A DNA stretch of 46,548 nt from an uncultured Prevotellaceae bacterium (GTDB taxonomy: Bacteria > Bacteroidota > Bacteroidia > Bacteroidales > Bacteroidaceae): NCBI GenBank assembly GCA_902776685.1, contig CACYRB010000008.1, positions 1 to 46,548 of the forward strand, in the 5' to 3' direction. Under the pieces are notes generated by a model. That model worked only from the letters and a program-made list of their open reading frames with translations, did no database searches and was not told the DNA's origin. The position numbers were made by a program, and so were the translations under genes. Positions 8,365 to 16,819 of this stretch are shown in pieces (the first letter of the stretch is position 1; each line of letters begins with the position of its first letter).

Positions 8365-11300
8365 ATGAATATTAAAGAGAGTTTACAGGAACGTATACTG
8401 ATTTTAGACGGTGCGATGGGCACGCTCATCCAGTCGCTTTGTCTGCCCGACAAGACTTTCCACCGCGGGAAGTTCTACAACTGGCAGCAATCGCTCGTCG
8501 GCAACAACGAGGTGCTCAACCTGACTGCACCCGAAGTGGTCGGCAGCATCCACCGGAGATATATCAGTGCAGGAGCCGACATCATCACGGCCAACACATT
8601 CTCTGCAAACCGCATCAGCCAACGGGAATACGGATGTGAAGAACTGGCTGGCGAGATGGCTGCTGCCGGTGCACGTATAGCCCGACAAGCTGCCGACGAG
8701 TGCACCACGCGCAAGATATGGGTGGCCGGGACTATGGGGCCCACATCGAAATCGCTCTCGCTTGCATCCGACATGAACAGCCCGGCTTCGCGAACCGTCA
8801 GTTTCGACGAGATGGCTCAAGCCTACTTTGAACAAGCGCAAGCCCTGGTAGAAGGCGGAGCCGACCTGCTATTGTTGGAGACATGCTTCGATGCCCTGAA
8901 CGCAAAGGCCGCACTCTATGCCATCCAAAAACTGAACGAGAGTCTGAACCGCGTGCTGCCCGTCATGGTATCGGTCACTATCAACGACCGCAGCGGACGA
9001 ACACTTACCGGTCAGACGCTTGAGGCTTTCTACGTCAGTATCTCACACTACCCCATCCTCAGCTTCGGATTGAACTGTTCCTTCGGTGTGACCGAACTGC
9101 GACGCTTTGTCGAACAGTTATCAGCCACCACGCCGGCCTTCATCAGCCTGCATCCCAATGCCGGCCTGCCCAACGAGATGGGAGAATACGAGGAACTGCC
9201 CGACTTCACCGCAACTCATCTCGGCGAAATGGCCAAGGCTGGCTTGTTGAACATTGCCGGAGGATGCTGCGGAACTGACGACAACCACATCCGCGCCATT
9301 GCCCATGCCCTGAGAGGCATCACACCCCGACAGGTGCCCAAAGCCGACTCTCGCATGAAGGTGTCGGGCTTAGAACCTCTGCTCATTGACAAGCATACCA
9401 CCAACTTCATCAATGTGGGCGAGCGTACCAACGTGGCAGGGTCAAGGAAGTTTGCACGCCTCATCGCCGAAAAGAAATACGACGAAGCCATGTCGGTGGC
9501 TCGTAATCAAATCGACGGCGGTGCCTCGGTCATCGACATCAACATGGACGATGCCATGCTCGACAGCAGACAAGAGATGCAGACCTTTGTGCGCTACACG
9601 GCCAACGACCCGGCCATTGCACGAAGCGTGCTCATGATTGATTCGTCAGACTGGCCAACGGTTGAATCAGGTCTGAAAAATGCACAGGGAAAATGTATCG
9701 TCAACTCCATCAGTCTGAAAGGCGGGGAAGATGATTTCCTGACAAAGGCACGCGAGGTGCATCGGTTGGGAGCTGCAGTCGTGGTCATGGCGTTCGACGA
9801 AGAGGGCCAGGCAACCACCTACCAACGTAAGATTGCCATTGCCCGACGCGCCTACGACTTGCTTACGGGCATCGGATTTCCCCCACAAGACATCGTCTTC
9901 GACGTCAACATCCTCTCCATCGGCACTGGCATCAAGGAACATGCCGACTACGGTTGCGACTTCATCAAGGCCGTGAAGTGGATTAAGGACAACCTGCCCT
10001 ATTGCAAGACCAGCGGCGGCGTGAGCAATCTGTCGTTTGCCTTCAGAGGCAACAACACTGTCCGCGAAGCCATGCACTCCGCTTTCCTCTATCATGCCAT
10101 CAATGCCGGACTCGACATGGCTATCGTCAATCCAGCCATGCTTCAAGTGTATGACGAAATAGAACCTCATCTGCTAAAAGCTGTCGAAGATGTCATCCTG
10201 AATACCGACGATGGTGCTACTGACCGTCTGCTTGCTCTTGCCGACCGCCTCAGGCAGGAAGGAGACGGAAACAAAAAACAGAAGTCTGAAGACAACGACA
10301 CCATGCTCTGGCAGGCAAAGTCGATAGAAGAACGCCTGACCGAGGCATTGGTCAAGGGCAATAACGCTCATCTGGCCGATGACATTCCGGAAGCCGTACA
10401 AGCCTATAACGGTAATGCGGTCGACGTTATCGAGAAACCACTCATGCAAGCCATGGAGCATATCGGTCAACGCTTTGGCGAAGGCAAGATGTTTCTTCCG
10501 CAGGTGGTGAAGTCGGCCAAGGTGATGAGAGAGGCCGTTGCCCTATTGCAGCCCTACATCAATGAGAGCAAGGCAAGCCACGACGAATCGCCCCTGGTCA
10601 TCATGGCGACAGCCGACGGCGACGTCCACGACATTGGGAAAAACATCGTGAACATCGTACTTGCCTGCAATAACTTCACGGTACACGACCTGGGCGTTAT
10701 GGTTCCCAACGAAGTCATCTTGGAAGAGACCAAACGCCTGAAACCCTGTCTGGTGGGGGTCAGTGGACTGATTACTCCCTCGCTGAAAGTCATGGAAAAC
10801 CTTTGCCAACTGTTTCAACGCAACGGCATGGATGTACCCCTGCTCGTTGGCGGTGCCACGACCTCTGCCGTGCACACTGCCGTGAAGCTGGCACCGCTCT
10901 ATGACGGGTGTGTCGTCTATGGCGGCGATGCCTCGCAAACCTCGGTCCTGGCCAAGAAGCTCCAAATGAACCGTGAGGAGACGATACGCCAGATTAAAGC
11001 CGAGCAACAACTCATCAGAGATACTTACGAGGAACGACATGCAGAACTTGCCACCTACAAGGAGGCCAACATGAACGCGCCCCACATGTCTTTCAACGAC
11101 AACTGTCCCACGGCAGAACAGCTGCAAGGCAACATTCCCGCCAAAGACATCGCCTCCAACGACATGGTTCCCTACATCGACTGGCGCATGTTCCTGCTGT
11201 TCTGGGGATTCAAGGGCGAAACCCTACAACAGCTTCTGGTCAATCCCGAAGCTGAAAAAACGCTCAATGAAGGAAAGCAGTGGTTGGCCGATGCCATTGC

Positions 11301-11916
11301 CGACAACCGCATTCAACTGCAACAATGTATCCGCTTTGAAGCGGTGAAGAAACGAAACAACGACCTTGTGTTCAGCGACGGTACCGTCATGCCCATGCTA
11401 CGCAGCCAAATCAAGGCAGGGAACTTTCTTTCTCTGGCCGACTTCTTCCACGAACAGGCGGAAAGACCCGTGGGACTTTTCACTATCGTTGCAAGAGACA
11501 CAAGGAAAGAGAACGAAGAAAACGAAGGAAACAAACAAGAGAAACTCATGTCGCATGCCATCTGCGCACGTCTGGCCGAGGCCGCTGCCGAATGGCTCCA
11601 CCGTCAACTCTTTGCCGACCGCCATGCCATACGTGCCGCCTTCGGCTACCCGTCGTGTCCCGACCATTCACTCAAGCGTATCGTCATCGACCGCCTGCAA
11701 GCCGAACAGCAACTGGGCATCGAACTGACCGACCACTATTCCATTCTTCCCTCTACGGCCATATGCGGACTGTTTATCATTCATCCCGACGCCCGTTATT
11801 TCTCGGTCGGCCGCATCGACCGCGAACAGCTGAAGGACTATTGTCGCCGGCGCGGCATCACCCGAGAAGAGGGCGAGCTGCTCCTCTCCAAGTACATCAC
11901 CCCAAGTAACGCTTAA
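8365..11916 (+). CDS. metH: cobalamin-dependent methionine synthase
   Basis: An 1183-residue modular enzyme that moves a methyl group from methyl-tetrahydrofolate to homocysteine through cobalamin. Modules in order are: the homocysteine-binding barrel (about 1-320) with zinc cysteines Cys238 (LNCSFG) and Cys301-Cys302 (GGCCGT); the pterin-binding barrel (about 345-610, NVGERTNVAGSRKF); the four-helix cap and B12 domain with ligand His755 in DGDVHDIGKN and the downstream GGATTS; and the AdoMet reactivation domain (about 905-1183) with R-x3-GYPSCPDH near residue 1090. All modules are complete. The next gene, 18 bases downstream, is metF, which makes its folate substrate. No cobalamin riboswitch is visible in the 52-base gap upstream, in keeping with transcription from an upstream promoter. 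Confidence 0.97.
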   Translation: MNIKESLQERILILDGAMGTLIQSLCLPDKTFHRGKFYNWQQSLVGNNEVLNLTAPEVVGSIHRRYISAGADIITANTFSANRISQREYGCEELAGEMAAAGARIARQAADECTTRKIWVAGTMGPTSKSLSLASDMNSPASRTVSFDEMAQAYFEQAQALVEGGADLLLLETCFDALNAKAALYAIQKLNESLNRVLPVMVSVTINDRSGRTLTGQTLEAFYVSISHYPILSFGLNCSFGVTELRRFVEQLSATTPAFISLHPNAGLPNEMGEYEELPDFTATHLGEMAKAGLLNIAGGCCGTDDNHIRAIAHALRGITPRQVPKADSRMKVSGLEPLLIDKHTTNFINVGERTNVAGSRKFARLIAEKKYDEAMSVARNQIDGGASVIDINMDDAMLDSRQEMQTFVRYTANDPAIARSVLMIDSSDWPTVESGLKNAQGKCIVNSISLKGGEDDFLTKAREVHRLGAAVVVMAFDEEGQATTYQRKIAIARRAYDLLTGIGFPPQDIVFDVNILSIGTGIKEHADYGCDFIKAVKWIKDNLPYCKTSGGVSNLSFAFRGNNTVREAMHSAFLYHAINAGLDMAIVNPAMLQVYDEIEPHLLKAVEDVILNTDDGATDRLLALADRLRQEGDGNKKQKSEDNDTMLWQAKSIEERLTEALVKGNNAHLADDIPEAVQAYNGNAVDVIEKPLMQAMEHIGQRFGEGKMFLPQVVKSAKVMREAVALLQPYINESKASHDESPLVIMATADGDVHDIGKNIVNIVLACNNFTVHDLGVMVPNEVILEETKRLKPCLVGVSGLITPSLKVMENLCQLFQRNGMDVPLLVGGATTSAVHTAVKLAPLYDGCVVYGGDASQTSVLAKKLQMNREETIRQIKAEQQLIRDTYEERHAELATYKEANMNAPHMSFNDNCPTAEQLQGNIPAKDIASNDMVPYIDWRMFLLFWGFKGETLQQLLVNPEAEKTLNEGKQWLADAIADNRIQLQQCIRFEAVKKRNNDLVFSDGTVMPMLRSQIKAGNFLSLADFFHEQAERPVGLFTIVARDTRKENEENEGNKQEKLMSHAICARLAEAAAEWLHRQLFADRHAIRAAFGYPSCPDHSLKRIVIDRLQAEQQLGIELTDHYSILPSTAICGLFIIHPDARYFSVGRIDREQLKDYCRRRGITREEGELLLSKYITPSNA

Positions 11917-11934
11917 CACAACAATAATGAAACT

Positions 11935-12894
11935 ATGAGTAAAGTCATCGATATACTGAAAAGCAGCAAGGCACCCTTTGCCTCGTTCGAGCTTGTGCCG
12001 CCGCTGAAAGGCAGCGATGCCAGCCTGCTGTACAACAGCATTGAGCCGTTGATGGAGTTTCAGCCGCCTTTCATCAACATCACATGCCATCGCGACGAAG
12101 TGGAATATGTGTCGAATGCCGACGGCACCTACACCAAGCTGACACTCTCCAAGCGTCCTGGCACCATTGCCATCGTCGGAGCCATCATGCATCGTTATCA
12201 GAAAATAGAAATCGTGCCCCATGTCATCTGCGGCGGTGCCTCAAAGACGCAGATTGAAAGCGAACTGCTCGACTTGCATTTTCTGGGCGTAGAGAACGTG
12301 GTTGCCTTGCGCGGCGATGCCATGCCCGGCCAGCGGCACTTCCTTCCCGAGCCCAATGGCTTTGCCCACTCTAACGAACTGGTGGCCATGATTCACGACC
12401 TGAACAACGGCATCGCCCTCGACCCGACAATGAAGATAGGTCCTGCCACCAACTTCTGCGTAGGTGTTGCCGCCTATCCCGAGAAACACTACGAGGCTGC
12501 AAACCTCGAAACCGACATCATGTATCTCAAACAAAAGGTGGAAGCCGGCGCCGACTACATCATCACGCAGATGTTTTTCGACAATCAGTGTTTCTACCGG
12601 TTTGTCGACCAGTGCCGCAGGGCTGGCATCGACGTTCCCATCATTCCCGGATTGAAACCCATCTCGTCGCAACGCCAGATCGACCTGCTACCCCGCTCGT
12701 TCCATATCGACATTCCGCAAGAGCTGGTCGGCATGCTACGCAGGGCAAAGACTGCCGAGGAGACCTATCAGGCCGGTATCGAATGGAGCATCGGTCAGAG
12801 TCGCGACCTGCTACGACACGGCGTACCGGCCATCCACTACTACACCATGGCAAAGACCGCCAACGTATGCCAGATTGTAAGAGCCGTGTTTTAG
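11935..12894 (+). CDS. metF: 5,10-methylenetetrahydrofolate reductase
   Basis: A 319-residue FAD-dependent reductase with a TIM-barrel fold that supplies 5-methyl-tetrahydrofolate to MetH. Seen motifs are the N-terminal FASFELVPP, with the conserved Glu, then FINITCH, the FAD-binding stretch GVENVVALRGD, and QMFFDNQCF followed by IPIIPGLKPI in a later strand. It is slightly longer than the E. coli enzyme (296), with an N-terminal extension of about 10 residues. It starts 18 bases after metH, giving a methyl-cycle pair within one transcript. Confidence 0.95.
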   Translation: MSKVIDILKSSKAPFASFELVPPLKGSDASLLYNSIEPLMEFQPPFINITCHRDEVEYVSNADGTYTKLTLSKRPGTIAIVGAIMHRYQKIEIVPHVICGGASKTQIESELLDLHFLGVENVVALRGDAMPGQRHFLPEPNGFAHSNELVAMIHDLNNGIALDPTMKIGPATNFCVGVAAYPEKHYEAANLETDIMYLKQKVEAGADYIITQMFFDNQCFYRFVDQCRRAGIDVPIIPGLKPISSQRQIDLLPRSFHIDIPQELVGMLRRAKTAEETYQAGIEWSIGQSRDLLRHGVPAIHYYTMAKTANVCQIVRAVF

Positions 12895-12961
12895 AAGAAA
12901 CTCAAAATCCGGATAATCCGGCAAAACCGGAGAAAAGAAAGAAAACAAAAAAACTACGATT

Positions 12962-14653
12962 ATGAAATTTGAAGAATTAGATCTCAACGACAACATCCTC
13001 GACGCATTGGAAGACATGCGCTTTGAGACATGTACACCCATACAGGAAAAGTGCATTCCCGAAATCCTTGCAGGGCGCGATGTGCTCGGTGTGGCACAGA
13101 CGGGCACCGGCAAGACTGCCGCCTACCTGCTGCCCATCCTCTCGATGATCGACGACGGCGGCTATCCCCGCGATGCCATCAACTGTGTCATCATGTCGCC
13201 CACTCGCGAACTGGCACAGCAGATTGACCAAGCCATGCAGGGATTCAGCTACTATCTGCCCGACACGTCGAGCATCGCCATCTACGGCGGCAACGACGGC
13301 AACCGCTACGACCAGGAGCTGAAGAGCCTGCAGCTGGGAGCCGACGTCGTGATTGCCACCCCGGGCCGACTCATCAGCCACATCTCGATGGGCAATGCCG
13401 ACTTCAGCCGCGTCAGTTTCTTCGTGCTCGACGAAGCCGACCGCATGCTCGACATGGGATTCTCCGACGACATCATGACCATTGCCAAGGAGCTGCCGAA
13501 GAGCTGCCAGACCATCATGTTCTCCGCCACCATGCCCGACAAGATTGAGGAGCTGGCCAAGACCCTGCTCAAGAACCCCGTCGAAGTGAAGATTGCCGTC
13601 AGCAAGCCCGCCGAGAAAATCCGCCAGAGCGCCTACATCTGTCACGAGACACAGAAGCTCGGCATCGTGAAAGACCTGTTCAAGGCCGGCGACCTGAAGC
13701 GCGTCATCATTTTCTCTGGCAAGAAACAGAAGGTGAAGCAAATCACGCAGGCCCTCGTGCGCCTCGGCATCAATGCCGGAGAAATGCACAGCGACCTTGA
13801 GCAGGCACAGCGCGACGAGATGATGTATCGTTTCAAGAGCGGACAGATCGATGTGCTCGTGGCCACCGACATCCTCTCGCGCGGCATCGACATCGACGAC
13901 ATCGCCATGGTCATCAACTACGACGTGCCGCGCGACCCCGAAGACTACGTGCACCGCATCGGACGAACGGCACGTGCCGAACGCGACGGACGCGCCATCA
14001 CGTTTGTCGCCACCGACGACCAGCGCTATTTCCAGCAGATAGAACGTTTCCTGGAGAAGAAGATTGAGCGCAACGCCTTGCCCGAAGGTCTCGGCGAGGC
14101 TCCCGAGATGAACGTCCGCAACACGAAGGCGAAGGACCGCCGCCGCAAAGACCGTGACCAGCAGGCCCACCGTCGCAAGCCCAACCGACCGAAGGGTGAC
14201 GAGCGGCGTCAGGCTGCCGGTCAGCCCATCGAGGCAAAGGAGGGCGGCAACCGACCTGCCGAAAAGCAGAAAGCCGACCGCCCGCGCAAAGACGAAAGAC
14301 CTGCCAAAGACAGGCAACAGTCTGACGACAGACGACGGAAGCCGCAAGACAACGGCCAGGAGCAGAAGGCCAGAAAGCCGAAGAGCGAAAACCGTCCCGA
14401 GCGTCAGGCCGCGAAACCGGAAAAGACGGCACAAGCAGACAGACCGACGCCAAAAGACCAGTCGCGCCGACGCAAGCCCAACCGCCCGGCAGCCACCGAC
14501 GACCGCGACATCCGACGGAAAAACAAGAAAGAGGAGCGTCGCAACACACCGCAAAGCCAGAAGCCTGCGCAGCAGACCAAGCAGCCGGCAGCACAGACGG
14601 GAAAAATCGGAAAGGTCATCAACTGGTTCCGCTCATTAGGAAAGAAAAAGTGA
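12962..14653 (+). CDS. DEAD-box ATP-dependent RNA helicase with long basic tail
   Basis: A 563-residue helicase of the RhlE/CsdA type. The core has a Q motif (FETCTPIQ), motif I AQTGTGKT at residues 45-52, PTRELAQQ, ATPGRL, DEAD at 157-160, SAT, the C-terminal ARGID-like segment (LSRGIDI) and HRIGRTAR from residue 331. From about residue 384 to 545 the protein is a low-complexity tail rich in Lys, Arg, Asp, Gln and Pro, followed by a short hydrophobic end (IGKVINWFRSLGKKK). Such tails bind RNA without sequence specificity and often tether helicases to ribosomal or structured RNA. Cold-induced expression is common in the family, but nothing here shows it. It is the last gene of the plus-strand run from lon and is followed by a terminator. 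Confidence 0.95.
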   Translation: MKFEELDLNDNILDALEDMRFETCTPIQEKCIPEILAGRDVLGVAQTGTGKTAAYLLPILSMIDDGGYPRDAINCVIMSPTRELAQQIDQAMQGFSYYLPDTSSIAIYGGNDGNRYDQELKSLQLGADVVIATPGRLISHISMGNADFSRVSFFVLDEADRMLDMGFSDDIMTIAKELPKSCQTIMFSATMPDKIEELAKTLLKNPVEVKIAVSKPAEKIRQSAYICHETQKLGIVKDLFKAGDLKRVIIFSGKKQKVKQITQALVRLGINAGEMHSDLEQAQRDEMMYRFKSGQIDVLVATDILSRGIDIDDIAMVINYDVPRDPEDYVHRIGRTARAERDGRAITFVATDDQRYFQQIERFLEKKIERNALPEGLGEAPEMNVRNTKAKDRRRKDRDQQAHRRKPNRPKGDERRQAAGQPIEAKEGGNRPAEKQKADRPRKDERPAKDRQQSDDRRRKPQDNGQEQKARKPKSENRPERQAAKPEKTAQADRPTPKDQSRRRKPNRPAATDDRDIRRKNKKEERRNTPQSQKPAQQTKQPAAQTGKIGKVINWFRSLGKKK

Positions 14654-14659
14654 CATCAG

Positions 14660-14684
14660 CCCCCTCTCCCGAAGGGGAGGAGGC
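14660..14684. repeat. short C-rich/G-rich palindromic element
   Basis: CCCCCTCTCCCGAAGGGGAG and the following GAGGC form a hairpin 7 bases after the helicase stop. It has the same C-block, short loop, G-block design as the two elements inside the gene at 31075-31776, suggesting a dispersed REP-like family. It may also help terminate transcription, though no T run follows. Confidence 0.55.
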
Positions 14685-14738
14685 CTGTCAGTACATACGA
14701 ACGTTTTATTATATGAATGTGTCTGAGACACAAAAATG

Positions 14739-14776
14739 ACAACAGGGGCATCACGCATTGGCGATGTCCCTGTTGT
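14739..14776. terminator. bidirectional terminator between helicase gene and gdhA
   Basis: A 14-bp stem (ACAACAGGGGCATC at 14739-14752 with its partner at 14763-14776, one G-T pair) and a 10-base loop. It has AAAAA on its left, which acts as a U-tract for minus-strand transcripts, and T-rich sequence on its right. It sits between two convergent genes. Confidence 0.8.
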
Positions 14777-14820
14777 TCTCGTTATATGATTATGTATTCT
14801 TGTGTTATCGACACATGGCA

Positions 14821-16158
14821 TCAGACGATGCCCTGGGCCATCATGGCCTTAGCCACCTTCATGAAGCCAGCCACGTTGGCACCCTTCACGTAGTTGATAT
14901 AGCCGTCCGCCTCGGTGCCGTACTTGATGCAGTTCTCATGAATGTCGTTCATGATGCGCTTCAGGTAGTCGTCGACCTCTTTGGCTGTCCAGCTCAGGCG
15001 CTCCGAGTTCTGGCTCATCTCCAGTCCGCTCACGCTCACGCCGCCTGCGTTAGAGGCTTTGCCCGGTGCATAGAGCAGTTTGTTGTCCTGGAAGATTTTG
15101 ATGGCTTCGGGCAGCGAAGGCATGTTGGCACCCTCGGCTACGGCAATCACGCCATTGTTGACCAGAGCCTGAGCCTCCTCGCCGTTGATTTCGTTCTGTG
15201 TAGCACAAGGCAGGGCGATGTCGGCCTTCTCGTGCCAGGGACGCTGACCCTCATGATAGACGGCATTGGGATATTCCTCGGCATACTCCTTGATGCGTCC
15301 GCGCTCCACGTTCTTCAGTTCCATCACGTAGTCGAGCTTTTCGCGGTCGATGCCATCGGGGTCGTAGATGTAGCCGTCGCTGTCGGAGAGGGTGAGCACC
15401 TTGGCACCCAGCTGGATGCACTTCTCGGTAGCATACTGAGCCACGTTGCCGGCACCCGAGATGAGCACGCGCTTGCCTTCGATGGAGATGCCGCGGGTGG
15501 CAAGCATCGAGGTGAGGAAATAGACCGTGCCGTAGCCAGTAGCCTCGGGACGGATGAGCGAACCGCCGAAGGGGATGCCCTTACCGGTGAGCACACCCTG
15601 GAACTGGTGGGTGAGTTTCTTGTATTGTCCGAAGAGGTAGCCCACTTCGCGACCGCCCACACCGATGTCGCCTGCAGGAACGTCCTCGTCGGGACCGATG
15701 TGACGGTAGAGCTCGTTCATGAAAGCCTGACAGAAGCGCATCACCTCGGCATCGCTCTTGCCACGCGGCGAGAAGTCGCTACCACCCTTTGCGCCGCCCA
15801 TGGGCAGCGTGGTGAGTGAGTTTTTGAAAGTCTGCTCGAAAGCCAGGAACTTCAGGATGCCGAGGTTCACCGACTTGTGATAGCGCAGTCCGCCTTTGTA
15901 CGGGCCGATGGCGTTGTTGTGCTGAATGCGGTAGCCCATGTTGGTCTGCACGTTGCCCTTGTCGTCGGTCCACGTGATGCGGAACTCCATGACGCGATCG
16001 GGAATGCACAGACGCTCAATCAGGTTGGCGCGTTCGAACTCGGGATGTTTGTTGTACTCCTCCTCAATGGTGGGAAGCACCTGCGAAACAGCCTGAATAT
16101 ACTCCGGCTCGTTGGGGAAACGCTGTTTCAAACTCTCTACTACTTCTGTTGCTTTCAT
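14821..16158 (-). CDS. gdhA: NADP-type glutamate dehydrogenase
   Basis: A 445-residue hexameric enzyme that interconverts 2-oxoglutarate plus ammonia and glutamate, the main ammonia-assimilation route in gut and oral Bacteroidales. Motifs seen are YKGGLRYHKSVNLG, the catalytic segment PMGGAKGGSDFSPRGKSD (Lys near residue 124), the dinucleotide-binding motif SGAGNVAQYA, and NNGVIAVAEGANMPS near the C-terminus. Length matches the bacterial GdhA group (about 445-450). Serine in the nucleotide loop (TLSDSDGYI) rather than an acidic residue favours NADP, by family rule. It has its own strong promoter with a leader of about 110 bases and is not in an operon. Confidence 0.96.
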   Translation of the reverse strand: MKATEVVESLKQRFPNEPEYIQAVSQVLPTIEEEYNKHPEFERANLIERLCIPDRVMEFRITWTDDKGNVQTNMGYRIQHNNAIGPYKGGLRYHKSVNLGILKFLAFEQTFKNSLTTLPMGGAKGGSDFSPRGKSDAEVMRFCQAFMNELYRHIGPDEDVPAGDIGVGGREVGYLFGQYKKLTHQFQGVLTGKGIPFGGSLIRPEATGYGTVYFLTSMLATRGISIEGKRVLISGAGNVAQYATEKCIQLGAKVLTLSDSDGYIYDPDGIDREKLDYVMELKNVERGRIKEYAEEYPNAVYHEGQRPWHEKADIALPCATQNEINGEEAQALVNNGVIAVAEGANMPSLPEAIKIFQDNKLLYAPGKASNAGGVSVSGLEMSQNSERLSWTAKEVDDYLKRIMNDIHENCIKYGTEADGYINYVKGANVAGFMKVAKAMMAQGIV

Positions 16159-16276
16159 CTTTTTACCTTTCTTTTATATTTAAATGGTTTACATTTCTCC
16201 AATCATAAACTTTACAAATCGACTTCAAATCGTCATGTTTTCTATCGATTGTGCTGTTTTTTTTGATTTACGCTTG

Positions 16277-16307
16277 CAAAATTAAATATTTTTATTATAA
16301 AAACAAA
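16277..16307 (-). promoter_or_regulatory. promoter of gdhA
   Basis: Read on the minus strand: TTTG at 16307-16304, 19 bases, then TAATTTTG at 16284-16277. This is a perfect match to the Bacteroidota consensus. The predicted transcript starts near 16270, leaving a leader of about 110 AT-rich bases in which no riboswitch-like fold is evident. Confidence 0.78.
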
Positions 16308-16481
16308 CAGAATGTAAAGTTTTTCAACGAAAAAGTAACAAAAAGTCAGCCGATTTTACGTTTTCTTGACATATATCAATTCTTTGCGGGGTTGAAGAGG
16401 TGAAAGCACGAAAAGTTGAGACGGGGAAAGGAGAAAACCGGAAAACAAAGCCTCACACTCCGTAAGAAAACGAACCGCGAT

Positions 16482-16613
16482 GCGAAAGACTAACTTTCAC
16501 AAAGTAATATAATATATATTACTGAGTAAAAGTATATATATTACTCGGTAATATAATATATATTACTTGGTAATATAATATATATTACTTTGACAAAGCT
16601 AAGCTATTGCATC
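16482..16613. repeat. 22-bp-period palindrome array B
   Basis: Six 22-bp units (16482, 16504, 16526, 16548, 16570 and 16592). Units 2, 4 and 5 carry the 19-bp dyad word GTAATATAATATATATTAC, and unit 3 is a variant beginning GTAAAAGTATA. The flanking units carry other palindromes, GAAAGACTAACTTTC and AGCTAAGCT. On the minus strand the array reads like array D (43103-43376), including the flank CACGATGCAA, so the two are related in opposite orientation. It lies in the divergent gap between gdhA and the Na/Pi transporter gene. The remainder of that gap, 16308-16481, shows nothing recognisable. Confidence 0.8.
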
Positions 16614-16762
16614 GTGAAAGACGCTCTCCTGCCCTGTGTATGGGCAGTTTCGGGGCAGTCGGGTTGTCTGACGGAGTCTGAACCATCGACAAGAAAACGG
16701 TCGGCGAGGCTAATTTAACATGATTGTAATACGATTTTTTTCGGCATCCGGCGTTATCGACG

Positions 16763-16770
16763 TACCTTTG
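16763..16770 (+). promoter_or_regulatory. -7 promoter box of the Na/phosphate cotransporter gene
   Basis: TACCTTTG fits TAnnTTTG; no clear TTTG is found 19 bases upstream. The expected start is near 16776, 44 bases before the ATG at 16820. Confidence 0.55.
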
Positions 16771-16819
16771 CACAGAGAAAGAAACACATATATATAATAA
16801 TGTATAAAAAAGCAATATT

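Noticed and set aside
12977-14554. A 525-residue open frame on the minus strand across the helicase gene
   Set aside because: It mirrors the codon pattern of the helicase, whose motifs are complete on the plus strand; the antisense product is low-complexity with no recognisable domain.
14758-15819. A 353-residue plus-strand frame opposite gdhA
   Set aside because: gdhA is complete and well conserved on the other strand; the frame starts inside the terminator region and has a His/Val/Leu-rich shadow composition.
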